Origin: an uncultured Myxococcales bacterium
GTDB lineage: Bacteria > Myxococcota_A > UBA9042 > CAIXZC01
Assembly: GCA_903895725.1 (NCBI GenBank)
Contig: CAITUV010000042.1
Coordinates: 1 to 47,011 of the forward strand
Direction: 5' to 3'
DNA: 47,011 nucleotides
The position numbers and the translations under genes were made by a program. This document shows, in pieces, positions 26,819 to 35,502 of the stretch. Each line of letters opens with the position of its first letter. Position 1 is the first letter of the stretch. The notes under the pieces are model-generated. The model did no database searches. It saw only the letters and a list, made by a program, of their open reading frames with translations, and was not told the origin of the DNA.

Positions 26819-29046
26819 AGCGTTCTCTGGCGGTCCTTGCGATGCTGCTTTCCGCCTGCTCGTCGGGGAACGACGGGCCGGGGTCGGAGACGTCGGGACC
26901 GGACGAGCCGGGAGGGGGAGGGACGGGTGACATCCTGGCAGATGTTCCCGCACCTGAATCCATGCCGGTGGAGGTGCTGGTCCTGCTGGACGGGGAGCCG
27001 GCCGCAGGCGTCGTGGTCGGTCAAGGGGGGCGGGATGAGCGCTGGACCACGGGGCCGGACGGCAAGGTCACGGTGATAGTGGACAACACCGTCGAGGGTG
27101 ACGTGGCCATTCTGGCGAGCCATCCGGAGGCTCGCATCGGTGCCGCACTGGTCTTCCCGGGAATGGGCTCCGCAGAGATCGAACTGGTGCGTTTCGACCC
27201 GACGGACAACCCGGAGTACGCGTTCCAGGATCCGGGTATGCCGGGGCACAGCCCGACGAGCGCCTACTGCGGTCATTGCCATGTGACCATTGGCCAGGAT
27301 TTCGACGGCACCCGGCATTCGAAATCAGCGTCGAACCCCGTTCTGCACGACCTGTACTCCGGGACCAGCTCCGCATTGACGGACGAGAGCAAATGCGTGG
27401 CCGCGGGGGGCAAGTGGCTCGTGGGGAGGCTTCCCGGCGGCGGTGCAAGCTCCGGGACGGATGACCCCGGGATGAACATGGATGGCTCCATGGATGCGTC
27501 GGGGATGGACGCGTCGGGAATGGGCGATTCTGGGAAGGATGGCGCCGGAATGGAGGAGCCGGGGGCCGACGAGACGGGCTATCGGTGTTACCTGGGGCAA
27601 GGAGTGCTGCCTGCGCTCAATCCGGACTGCGGCGACGACCCGGGCTGCAACGAAGCCATGTTGACGAGCTTCGGCGGGTGCGCTGATTGTCACGCACCGG
27701 GAATCGACGGCAAGCTCGGAGGGAGGAATCTGCTCGATGCGAAGGGGGCCGCATACTCCCGGGGCATTCATTGCGACGTCTGCCATCACGTGGAATCGGT
27801 GGATGATGATGGGGAGCCCGGAGTTGGAGGACGGCTCCGAATCGTGCGTCCGAGCGACCCGTCCACGACGGCATCGTTTGGAGACTGGCAGCCGCTTCTG
27901 TTCGGTCCTCACGACGACATTCCCAATCCATTCATGGGGGTCGTCCAGCGGCCGGAGTTTCGCGAGGCGCGCTTCTGCGCCGGTTGTCATGAGCTGGAGC
28001 GAGGGGCCCTTGTGCCTGGCGGGAAGGTCGATGCAGAGCGCTGGCCTTCCGGACGGCTCCCACTGCTTTCGACGTTCTCGGAGTGGACCCGGTGGGGCGC
28101 GGGAATGACCTGCCAGTCTTGCCACATGCCGTGGGACCCGGACGTCGCCAACACTGCGGATCTCCAGCTCTTCCCCACGACCGTGGGGCTCGCCGGAGGC
28201 TGGTACAGGACGCCGCCCTCGGTGCGCAGGCACGTGTGGCAGGGACCCGGTTTCCCCGAATCATCGCTTCGTTCGGGGGCCGCCTCGGTCGCCCTGGCCA
28301 CGGAGCTTGCGGACGGAATCTTCACGGTGAATGCGGCAACCACGAACGAGGGGGCCGGACATGGACTTCCCTCGGGAGAGCCTCTCCGCTCCCTGGTGCT
28401 CCTGGTCGAGGCACGCTGCGGGGACGAGGCGCTGGCCGCCGTGGGCGGCGACGCTGTCCCCGACTTTGGAGGCTATCTCGATCGCAAGGTCGCGGGGGAG
28501 GACTGGACCGTCTGGCCAGGGGCCACGGTGGGGGACCTGGTGCGGGTCGTAGCCCGTACCGGCGACTTCCACGACTACGAGGGCTACGGCCGCTTCGGGG
28601 ACGGGTCGTTCGAGGCCGAAGACAAAGGAATGCCGGTCGAGGAAGTGGCGGGTCAGGTCCGAGTGACCGAGGTGGACGGGGATCAGGTGACCTTCGACGG
28701 TCCGCTGCCCGATGGGGACGTGGCCTATCGGACCCGGGATGCGGCGATACCGGCCGAGGGGGATGCCCCGGCCGGCTTCTCCGGGGCCCCGGGCTTCGGC
28801 TTTGCCCGCGTGCTGGTCGATGCGCAGGGCAGGCGGATGGTCCCGCACTTCCTGGCGGTCGACGTGGCGAGCGACAACCGCCTGGTCGCAGGTGGAAGCT
28901 GGGTTTCCACTCACCGGTTCTCGGCCACATGCGAAGAGCCGACGGCCCGCGCCGTACTGCTCTACCGGCGCTATCCGATCGACCTGGCACGGGAGCGAGG
29001 GTGGCAGATGCAGGAATCGGTGCTCTTCGACACGCAGAGCGAGTGA
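26815..29046 (+). CDS. Pentaheme c-type cytochrome lipoprotein, 743 aa
   Basis: Lipobox LSAC (Cys15). A domain of about 100 residues with no heme sites precedes five heme-c attachment motifs: CGHCH (152), CADCH (289), CDVCH (320), CAGCH (388) and CQSCH (433). Further His residues supply probable axial ligands (HCDVCHHVE). A low-complexity Met/Asp/Gly/Ser insert (about 220-245) sits between the first and second hemes. The C-terminal 300 residues are heme-free and beta-rich, with GHGLPSGEPLRS, as seen in cytochrome c554-type multiheme proteins. An electron-transfer role on the outer membrane is likely. Its ATG overlaps the selenoprotein stop (ATGA), a strong sign of coupled synthesis. Confidence 0.92.
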   Translation: MKRSLAVLAMLLSACSSGNDGPGSETSGPDEPGGGGTGDILADVPAPESMPVEVLVLLDGEPAAGVVVGQGGRDERWTTGPDGKVTVIVDNTVEGDVAILASHPEARIGAALVFPGMGSAEIELVRFDPTDNPEYAFQDPGMPGHSPTSAYCGHCHVTIGQDFDGTRHSKSASNPVLHDLYSGTSSALTDESKCVAAGGKWLVGRLPGGGASSGTDDPGMNMDGSMDASGMDASGMGDSGKDGAGMEEPGADETGYRCYLGQGVLPALNPDCGDDPGCNEAMLTSFGGCADCHAPGIDGKLGGRNLLDAKGAAYSRGIHCDVCHHVESVDDDGEPGVGGRLRIVRPSDPSTTASFGDWQPLLFGPHDDIPNPFMGVVQRPEFREARFCAGCHELERGALVPGGKVDAERWPSGRLPLLSTFSEWTRWGAGMTCQSCHMPWDPDVANTADLQLFPTTVGLAGGWYRTPPSVRRHVWQGPGFPESSLRSGAASVALATELADGIFTVNAATTNEGAGHGLPSGEPLRSLVLLVEARCGDEALAAVGGDAVPDFGGYLDRKVAGEDWTVWPGATVGDLVRVVARTGDFHDYEGYGRFGDGSFEAEDKGMPVEEVAGQVRVTEVDGDQVTFDGPLPDGDVAYRTRDAAIPAEGDAPAGFSGAPGFGFARVLVDAQGRRMVPHFLAVDVASDNRLVAGGSWVSTHRFSATCEEPTARAVLLYRRYPIDLARERGWQMQESVLFDTQSE

Positions 29047-29098
29047 ACTGCCGGGCCCGCCGAGCGGGAGCGACCGGCCATGACGAGAGGAGCTCACG

Positions 29099-29779
29099 AT
29101 GACGAAAGTCAAGACGACATCCGTTGTAGCGTGGCTGAGCCTGGCCGGAGCCATCGCACTGGCATGCAGCTCGGGCGGCGGAAACCGTCCCGATGGTCTG
29201 GCCGCCGAGGTTTCCGGCGTGCTCGACTCGGAATCGGGCCTGGACGCGGCGGCGGGGAGCGATGCGCGCTCCGATTCGGTAGAGTCGCCAGGGGACCTCG
29301 ATTCTCCTCCCGGAGAGATTCAGATTCTTCCGGATTCGTTGTTCCTCGAAGGGGTCAGCGTGCCGGATGACGGGACTGCGCCAAAGGACGGACTCTTGTC
29401 TTCCGGCGAGTCGGGAGGAGATTCCTCGACCGTCGATTTCATCACCATACCGATCGCGGACCTGAGCACCCACGCGACGTTCTTCCAATACGAGGGGCAC
29501 AAGACCGCCATCCAGTACTTCGCCGTGTTGGACGACGAGGGGAACGTGCACGCAGCGTTCAATGCCTGCGAGGTCTGCTACGGGGCCAAGCTCGGATACA
29601 GGCAGGAGGGGGACGTGATGGTCTGCAACAACTGCGGCAACCAGTTCCCCATCGCTTCCATCGGCAAGGAGAACCAGGGGGGCGGGTGCTGGCCTGGGTA
29701 CCTGGAGGTCCAGGTGACGGCAAAGCACCTGCTCGTGGCGCCCGATGCGCTCGAGGCCGGAAGCTGGCTCTTCGAATAG
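29099..29779 (+). CDS. DUF2318-domain lipoprotein, 226 aa
   Basis: Lipobox ALAC (Cys23) and a disordered acidic linker to about residue 115. A DUF2318-type domain (125-226) follows with the pattern FNACEVCYGAKLGY, MVCNNCGNQFPI, IGKENQGGGCWPGYL. Cys157, 160, 176, 179 and 197 are the invariant-looking ligands, probably for a metal or Fe-S centre. In other bacteria the domain is usually part of an inner-membrane protein near iron uptake (FTR1/P19-type) and thioredoxin-like genes, so a stand-alone lipoprotein form is uncommon. GAGAGGAG lies 6 bases before ATG 29099, 52 bp after the cytochrome gene. Confidence 0.85.
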   Translation: MTKVKTTSVVAWLSLAGAIALACSSGGGNRPDGLAAEVSGVLDSESGLDAAAGSDARSDSVESPGDLDSPPGEIQILPDSLFLEGVSVPDDGTAPKDGLLSSGESGGDSSTVDFITIPIADLSTHATFFQYEGHKTAIQYFAVLDDEGNVHAAFNACEVCYGAKLGYRQEGDVMVCNNCGNQFPIASIGKENQGGGCWPGYLEVQVTAKHLLVAPDALEAGSWLFE

Positions 29780-29800
29780 GCGAAACAGGGAGGGCATGCC

Positions 29801-30478
29801 ATGCGCGTCATCGTTTCATCCCTGGCTTTCCTGCTGCTACTGGGCTGCGGGTCGTCCGATGACGGCGGTACCCACGACGTCGGGATCGATTCCACCGGCT
29901 CCGGCGATGTGGCACCGACGGACTCGGCTCGGAACGGTAAGGAGCACGAGGATATTGGGCGCGAGGATGAAGCCGGAGGCGCCCCGGAGGCCGAGGCCTG
30001 GACGGAGCCCGAGCCGCATCCCGTCGGAATGGTCGTGCCGCCGTTTGCTCTCGAAGACATCAACCCGACGTCCGCCACGTTCGGCCAGGTGGTCCACGGC
30101 GCCGATCTGGCCGGGAAGCCCTACGGGCTCATCTTCCTCGACAGCCGCTGCAGCGGATGCGGCGACGTGGCAGACGGGCTCTGGGCCGCCTATCAGGCGC
30201 ATCCTTCGTGGTTCGGGAAGCAGCCGACGTTCGCGGTGGAGCGCGCAGTTGCCCTCGAGAAATCACCCGAGTCGGTCGCAGGGGTGGTGGACGGAAACTC
30301 CCTTCCCTACTTGGCCGATACCGAAGAGACCAATCTCTGGCTGGCCTTCATGGCTCTCAATCACGACTTCTTCTCCGTCTCGGCGGATGGCAAGCTGGAG
30401 GTATGGTTAGGCCTCTACACCGTGCCGGAAGACCTCCAGCAATTCGTCGACTTCATGACCGGCCGGTACGGGGAATAG
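29801..30478 (+). CDS. Thioredoxin-like lipoprotein with CSGC motif, 225 aa
   Basis: Lipobox LLGC (Cys16) and an acidic linker to about residue 72. The thioredoxin-fold domain contains VGMVVPPFALEDINPTSATFG, a strand PYGLIFLDS and the redox motif RC117-S-G-C120. After these it diverges from standard thioredoxins; a cis-Pro may be that of NSLPYLAD. It probably exchanges electrons with the other envelope redox proteins of the operon. GGGAGGG lies 6 bases before ATG 29801, 21 bp after the DUF2318 gene. It is the last operon gene before a GC-rich hairpin. Confidence 0.85.
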   Translation: MRVIVSSLAFLLLLGCGSSDDGGTHDVGIDSTGSGDVAPTDSARNGKEHEDIGREDEAGGAPEAEAWTEPEPHPVGMVVPPFALEDINPTSATFGQVVHGADLAGKPYGLIFLDSRCSGCGDVADGLWAAYQAHPSWFGKQPTFAVERAVALEKSPESVAGVVDGNSLPYLADTEETNLWLAFMALNHDFFSVSADGKLEVWLGLYTVPEDLQQFVDFMTGRYGE

Positions 30479-30485
30479 GCATCTT

Positions 30486-30498
30486 CGGGGGACCCCCG
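30486..30498 (+). terminator. GC-rich hairpin after the redox operon
   Basis: CGGGG-gac-CCCCG eight bases after the last operon gene. It has no clear T run, so termination is tentative. Confidence 0.35.
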
Positions 30499-30690
30499 AC
30501 ACTCATTTCCCGCAGGCTCAGCGCATCTCCACCTGGGCGACGATGGCTGGAAATGTCCGCCTCACGGGATCGCTCCAGGGGCTTGCCGGCCTGACCACTT
30601 AGTCCTTGCCCTGGCCGGAGGCTCACGGCTACGATCCGGCCTGGCGGAAGTGGAATGTGGAGCTGCCGCATGATTCTCGGAGGCCAAGGC

Positions 30691-33600
30691 ATGAGAGCCG
30701 CTCGATGGTTCGTCGTGACAAGCATCGCCATTCTGTCTGCTTGCAGCACGAAGGGGGTCTCGACCTCGACCGACAGCACGGACGAGGGGGGGCCGATCGC
30801 CGGTGATGCCGCTGCCGAGGCCGCGACGCTGGAGACCTCCGTTCCTGCCGACACGGGCACGGCCGAGACGACGGGAGAGGGGCTGCTTCCTGCCGAGGTG
30901 ACCGGCGACGGCTACCCTCAGCCGGCATGCAGGCCGGGCGAAGGGTGCTTCCTGGACGAGTGCCAGGACAACGGCGATTGCCTGTCGGGCTGGTGTGTGG
31001 AGCACATGGGACAGAAGGTATGCTCCATGTCGTGCCAGGAGGAGTGCCCGCAGGGGTGGACGTGCAGCCAGGTGGGAGGGACCGGCCCGGACGTGATGTT
31101 CGTGTGCGTTTCGGATTTCACCGCGCTGTGCCGGCCCTGCCATGAGGGGGCGGACTGTGCGGGCACGGCCGGTACCGAGGACGCCTGCGTGAGCTACGAC
31201 GGCCAGGGATCCTTCTGCGGCGGCAAGTGCGGGGAGGACCAATCGTGCCCGTGGGGTTTCTCCTGCCAATCTGTCGTGACGGTGGACGGGGTGAAGCTCG
31301 AGCAGTGCGTAGCGGATACCGGGCTCTGCCCGTGCACCAAGACCGCGGTGGAGCTGGGGCTGTTCACCTACTGCGAGAGCTCGAACGAGCACGGCACGTG
31401 CACCGGCAAGCGCGTCTGCACGGCGACCGGATTGTCCGACTGCGATGCACCGCAGCCGGCAGCGGAGACGTGCAACGCGGTCGACGACAACTGCAACGGG
31501 CTGGCGGACGAAGTGGACCAGGAGACCGGCGCGCCGGTATGCGACGACGGCAATGCATGCACCAAGGACAGCTGCAACGGGGAGGATGGGTGCGAGCACG
31601 AGCAGCTCACCGGCGGAGAGTGCCTGGATGGGGATGCCTGCACCATCGGAGATCATTGCGAGGCGGGTGGCTGCGTCGGGCAACCCATCCAGTGCGATGA
31701 CGGAGATGTCTGCACGGACGACCTGTGCGACGGCCTGGGAGGCTGCAAGACCGTCCACAACTCGGCGGCGTGCGACGACGGCGATCCGTGCACCGTGGCC
31801 GATACGTGCAGCCAGGGCGTCTGCGGCGGCTATGCGATCGACTGCGAGTGCAGCGTGGATGCCGACTGCATGGCTCTCGAGGACGAGACTGTGTGCAACG
31901 GCACGCTGCTGTGCGATACCGGCAAGCTGCCACACCTGTGCCAGGTGGACCCCGGCTCGATAGTCGAGTGTCCGGCACCGCCCGCAGGGCCCGACGCTGT
32001 CTGTCTGAAGGCATCGTGCGCACCAGACACCGGGGAATGCTTCCTGGTGGCGGATCACGAGGGGTTTGCCTGCGAGGACGGGGACCCCTGCACCATCGGA
32101 GACAAGTGTGTGGCCGGGGCCTGCTCGGCCGGTGTCGGCCTGAATTGCAATGACGGGAATTCCTGCACCGACGATTCGTGCGATCCGGCAATCGGCTGTG
32201 TGCATGCGGCCAATTCTGCACCCTGCGAGGACGGCAACATGTGCACGACGGGAGACACGTGTGAGGGAGGGGGCTGCCTGGGTGGCGAGGCGCTCGGCTG
32301 CTCGGACGGGAACGCCTGCAACGGACAGGAATCATGCGACCCGGCCATGGGCTGCAAGCCGGGCCAGCCCCTGGTGTGCGAGGACGACGGACAGGTCTGC
32401 ACCGACCACCTCTGCAAGCCGGACGTCGGATGTGTCACGGTGCTCAACAGCGCTTTGTGCGATGACGGTAGCGTCTGCACCACGGGCGACCACTGCGACA
32501 AGGGGGCCTGCGCTTCCACGGGCAAGCTGACCTGCGACGACCACAATGAGTGCACCGATGACTCCTGCAACGCCAAGACCGGTTGCGTCTTTTCCGACAA
32601 CACGGCGGCCTGCGATGACGGCAATGCATGCACGAAGGACGACACCTGCGCCGAGGGTGTGTGCGGCGGTCCTGGAGCCGCCATGCTGGATTGCGGCGAT
32701 GGGAATCCCTGCACCGACGACCTTTGCGATCCGGCTATCGGCTGCCTGCACCTCGACAATGCCGATGCCTGCCAGGACGGTGATGCCTGCACCATCGGCG
32801 ATACGTGCGTGGGCGGGCTCTGCAAGCCCGGGGATGCGTTGAAGTGCGACGATGGGAAGTACTGCAATGGGGCCGAAACCTGCATTCCGGCCGCGGGCTG
32901 CACGAACGGAGCCCCCCCGCAGGTCGACGACGGCGTGGTGTGCACGCTGGATGCCTGCGAGGAGGCGACCGACCAGGTCACGCATGTTCCGCTGAACGCA
33001 GCGTGCGACGACGGGAAGTTCTGCAACGGGGCCGAGGCCTGCGACAAGCTCCTGGGCTGCCAGCCGGGGAGTGCTCCGGTCCTGGAAGATGGGGTCTCGT
33101 GCACGCTGGATGCCTGTGAGGAGGCGACCGACCAGATTACACATGTTGCGCAGGACGGGGCGTGCGACGACGGGAAGTTCTGCAACGGGCCCGAGGCCTG
33201 CGACCCGGTGCTCAATTGCAAGGCGGGTCCTCCGCCCGCGCTGGATGATGGGAACCCCTGCACGGCGGACTCGTGCGACGAGGGGCTGGACAAGGTGGTC
33301 CACACTCCCGTCGTGGCCTACCAGTTCGCGTTCGGGACGTGTGGTCAGACCGGCTACACCGGGCCCAGCCAGGGCCAGTGCGACGGTGCGTACTCGGGCA
33401 CCAGCCTGGCAGGGAAGGTCTCGGTGAATTCCGGCATCCAGGTCTGGACCGCCCCGCAGTCGGGCTACTACGACATCGAGGCTGCGGGGGCCGGCGGCGG
33501 GCTCGGCAAGGACCACGCGACCAACGTCTACTCGAACGGGATCCCGGGCAAGGGGGCTCGGGTGTCGGGTCGGTTCTATCTGAACCAGGGGGACGTGCTG

Positions 33601-34194
33601 CACATCATCGTGGGGCAGAAGGGGTCCGAGGCGCTGGGCTACTGGCAGAAGGGGGGAGGCGGCGGCGGCGGCACGTTCGTCGTGCGGGCCGACGGCACAG
33701 CCCTGCTCGTCGCCGGCGGAGGAGGGGGAGCCGGTCGGTACAACGGCATGAACGGCGGAGACGGAGTGACTGGCCCGAACGGCACGGCCGGCGGCGGCAC
33801 GGGCGGAGCCGGGGGAACGAATGGGAGCGGAGGCAGCACCTGCAACTGCGGGTACGGCGGCAATTCCGGGGCAGGCTTCCTGGGCAACGGGGTCAGCGAC
33901 TGCAACAACGGCTACTACGCCAAGTCGTTCAAGAGCGGGGGGCAGGGGTCCGACTGGTCCCACTGCTGGTCCGACGGCAACGCCGGGGGCTTCGGCGGAG
34001 GCGGCGGCACTGGTCCCCACGGCGGTGCCGGGGGCGGAGGCTATTCCGGCGGTGGGGGCGGCGGAGATCACAACTGCGGCCAGTCCGGAGGCGGCGGGGG
34101 AGGGGGCTCCTACAACGCCGGGCAGAACCCAGCCGGCCAGGCCGGCTATCAGGCAGGTGACGGCTACGTCAAGATCGGGACCGGCTGCAATTGA
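30691..34194 (+). CDS. Stalk lipoprotein B: DGNPCT repeats with ALK/LTK-like Gly-rich tip, 1167 aa
   Basis: Lipobox LSAC (Cys18), acidic linker, and the same cysteine-rich head of about 260 residues as stalk protein A (EGCFLDEC, CLSGWCVEHMG, FCGGKC, CPWGFSC). The head ends in a variant MopE motif, DDNCNGLADE. Residues 275-870 are CDDGNxCTxDxC repeats. The last 290 residues are a different module: GTCGQTGYTGPSQGQC, YSGTSLAGKV, IQVWTAPQSGYYDIEAAGAG and long poly-Gly stretches. This matches the Gly-rich domain found in ALK/LTK receptors and many microbial surface proteins (PF12810). ATG 30691 with GGAGG nine bases upstream is preferred over the in-frame ATG at 30655. Confidence 0.9.
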   Translation: MRAARWFVVTSIAILSACSTKGVSTSTDSTDEGGPIAGDAAAEAATLETSVPADTGTAETTGEGLLPAEVTGDGYPQPACRPGEGCFLDECQDNGDCLSGWCVEHMGQKVCSMSCQEECPQGWTCSQVGGTGPDVMFVCVSDFTALCRPCHEGADCAGTAGTEDACVSYDGQGSFCGGKCGEDQSCPWGFSCQSVVTVDGVKLEQCVADTGLCPCTKTAVELGLFTYCESSNEHGTCTGKRVCTATGLSDCDAPQPAAETCNAVDDNCNGLADEVDQETGAPVCDDGNACTKDSCNGEDGCEHEQLTGGECLDGDACTIGDHCEAGGCVGQPIQCDDGDVCTDDLCDGLGGCKTVHNSAACDDGDPCTVADTCSQGVCGGYAIDCECSVDADCMALEDETVCNGTLLCDTGKLPHLCQVDPGSIVECPAPPAGPDAVCLKASCAPDTGECFLVADHEGFACEDGDPCTIGDKCVAGACSAGVGLNCNDGNSCTDDSCDPAIGCVHAANSAPCEDGNMCTTGDTCEGGGCLGGEALGCSDGNACNGQESCDPAMGCKPGQPLVCEDDGQVCTDHLCKPDVGCVTVLNSALCDDGSVCTTGDHCDKGACASTGKLTCDDHNECTDDSCNAKTGCVFSDNTAACDDGNACTKDDTCAEGVCGGPGAAMLDCGDGNPCTDDLCDPAIGCLHLDNADACQDGDACTIGDTCVGGLCKPGDALKCDDGKYCNGAETCIPAAGCTNGAPPQVDDGVVCTLDACEEATDQVTHVPLNAACDDGKFCNGAEACDKLLGCQPGSAPVLEDGVSCTLDACEEATDQITHVAQDGACDDGKFCNGPEACDPVLNCKAGPPPALDDGNPCTADSCDEGLDKVVHTPVVAYQFAFGTCGQTGYTGPSQGQCDGAYSGTSLAGKVSVNSGIQVWTAPQSGYYDIEAAGAGGGLGKDHATNVYSNGIPGKGARVSGRFYLNQGDVLHIIVGQKGSEALGYWQKGGGGGGGTFVVRADGTALLVAGGGGGAGRYNGMNGGDGVTGPNGTAGGGTGGAGGTNGSGGSTCNCGYGGNSGAGFLGNGVSDCNNGYYAKSFKSGGQGSDWSHCWSDGNAGGFGGGGGTGPHGGAGGGGYSGGGGGGDHNCGQSGGGGGGGSYNAGQNPAGQAGYQAGDGYVKIGTGCN

Positions 34195-34200
34195 CCCGGG

Positions 34201-34240
34201 AACGCTGCCTGTGAGAGTCTTCGGGGCTCACCGCAGCGTT
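34201..34240. terminator. Strong bidirectional hairpin
   Basis: AACGCTGC and GCAGCGTT form an 8-bp stem enclosing a second stem GTGAG/CTCAC. It lies in the 94-bp gap between the convergent stalk B and HExxH lipoprotein genes. The A/T ends of the stem serve both strands. Confidence 0.6.
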
Positions 34241-34288
34241 CGGACGCCCGGCAGGCTCCGATTTCCGTGCGAGGCGGCTCGAACGGCG

Positions 34289-35335
34289 CTAGTCCCGCAG
34301 CAGCTCGATTTCCGTGTACTGGTCGGTGTCGTAGACCCGGTCCTTGATGCCATCGGCATCGAGAGAAAGCCGGTATGAGACGGGCTCGGTCTGGACGATG
34401 ATCCACTCGGCCCGGTCCCAGACAGCAAGCAGCATGGCCTTCACGCCCGGCGCATTGACGATGGCATCGTACGAGGCCGGCTGGTTGGTGCGGACCCACT
34501 TGAGATAGAGCTCGGTGAAGAGCATGAAGGTCGTCAGGCCGTCCAGCGAGCTGATCGAGAGGCCGGTGGGAAGGCGGTCGAGAAGCTGGTAGTCGACGAA
34601 GATACTGTGCGTGTAGGCGTTCAGCTCGTCCACGAGGGTCCAGAATCCCTGGCCTCCCATCACGCCGGTCAGGTAGATGTCGGCATAGGTGGCGACGAGG
34701 TTTCCGACCGACTCGTCGAGCAGGGTGGCGACGACATTGCGGGGGGGTGTATCGGCCGCAGCGACCTTGAGGATCTGCTCGGCACAGAGGAAGTACCCGT
34801 AGTCCGACCAGCCGGAAAGCTCCCACCCGTACAGGTGATTCATTTCGTGGACCGCTACTGAAGCGGACATGACGAGCTCCTGGAAGCTGCCGGTCTTCAC
34901 GAAATTCTGGAGCTGCGACTGGTCCTTGGCGTGGGTCAGGATGTAGTGCCCGGGGTCGTAGCGGCGGTCGAGCACGTCGACGAGCGTCTGCTTCCAGTTG
35001 GCGGCAGAGTAGGCCGACTCGAGATCGGCCAGGGATTCCGCCGACTGAAGAGCGCTGCACGGGCCAGCGGGAGGCGGCGGCGAAACCGCGTCCTCGTCCG
35101 GCGTGGAGCGGGTGTCCTCCTCTGGCGTCGTTCGGGAATCCCCGGCAGGCGGCGTGGGAATGTCCTGGCCGGGGCCGCCCTCGTCGGGAAGGGAAGAGGA
35201 GTCTTCAGTCCACCCATCCTCCCCCGGAGCAAACGTGTCCGACTTGTCGAACGGAGGCAGCTTGCCGCCGCCATCGTTCCCACAGGCCGGCAGAGCCAGC
35301 AGCGCGACCATCCAAAGCCCCACGACCTTGCCCAT
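34289..35335 (-). CDS. Lipoprotein with HExxH zinc-protease-like motif, 348 aa
   Basis: Lipobox LPAC (Cys18), then a Thr/Pro/Glu-rich linker (about 20-95). The globular part contains SVAVHEMNHLYGWELSG, a HExxH signature (His163-Glu164-His167) typical of zincin metallopeptidases. Possible third ligands are the Glu of LLDESVGNLVATY or of VDELNAY; the family is unclear. The frequent Tyr/Trp/Leu residues around it suggest a helical gluzincin-like core. GAGAGGTGA lies just before ATG 35335. If active it would be a surface protease, with substrate unknown. Confidence 0.82.
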   Translation of the reverse strand: MGKVVGLWMVALLALPACGNDGGGKLPPFDKSDTFAPGEDGWTEDSSSLPDEGGPGQDIPTPPAGDSRTTPEEDTRSTPDEDAVSPPPPAGPCSALQSAESLADLESAYSAANWKQTLVDVLDRRYDPGHYILTHAKDQSQLQNFVKTGSFQELVMSASVAVHEMNHLYGWELSGWSDYGYFLCAEQILKVAAADTPPRNVVATLLDESVGNLVATYADIYLTGVMGGQGFWTLVDELNAYTHSIFVDYQLLDRLPTGLSISSLDGLTTFMLFTELYLKWVRTNQPASYDAIVNAPGVKAMLLAVWDRAEWIIVQTEPVSYRLSLDADGIKDRVYDTDQYTEIELLRD

Positions 35336-35502
35336 GATTCACCTCTCGAATGCGCCCGTACGCCGGGCCTGTCGCTGCATTCTAGCCGGCAGCGCCGGCG
35401 TGTGCAACGGCCCTGCTCTCCGTTGGGAAGGGGGGCCGGTATCGGCCATCTTCCCGTTGGCGGCGGCCGGGACGGCTCGAAGATGGACGCGCAGGTGGCG
35501 GT

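Noticed and set aside
25937..26953. Minus-strand open frame of 338 codons across the selenoprotein gene
   Set aside because: The plus strand has a signal peptide, thioredoxin motif, promoter, ribosome site and overlap with the next gene; the minus frame has none of these.
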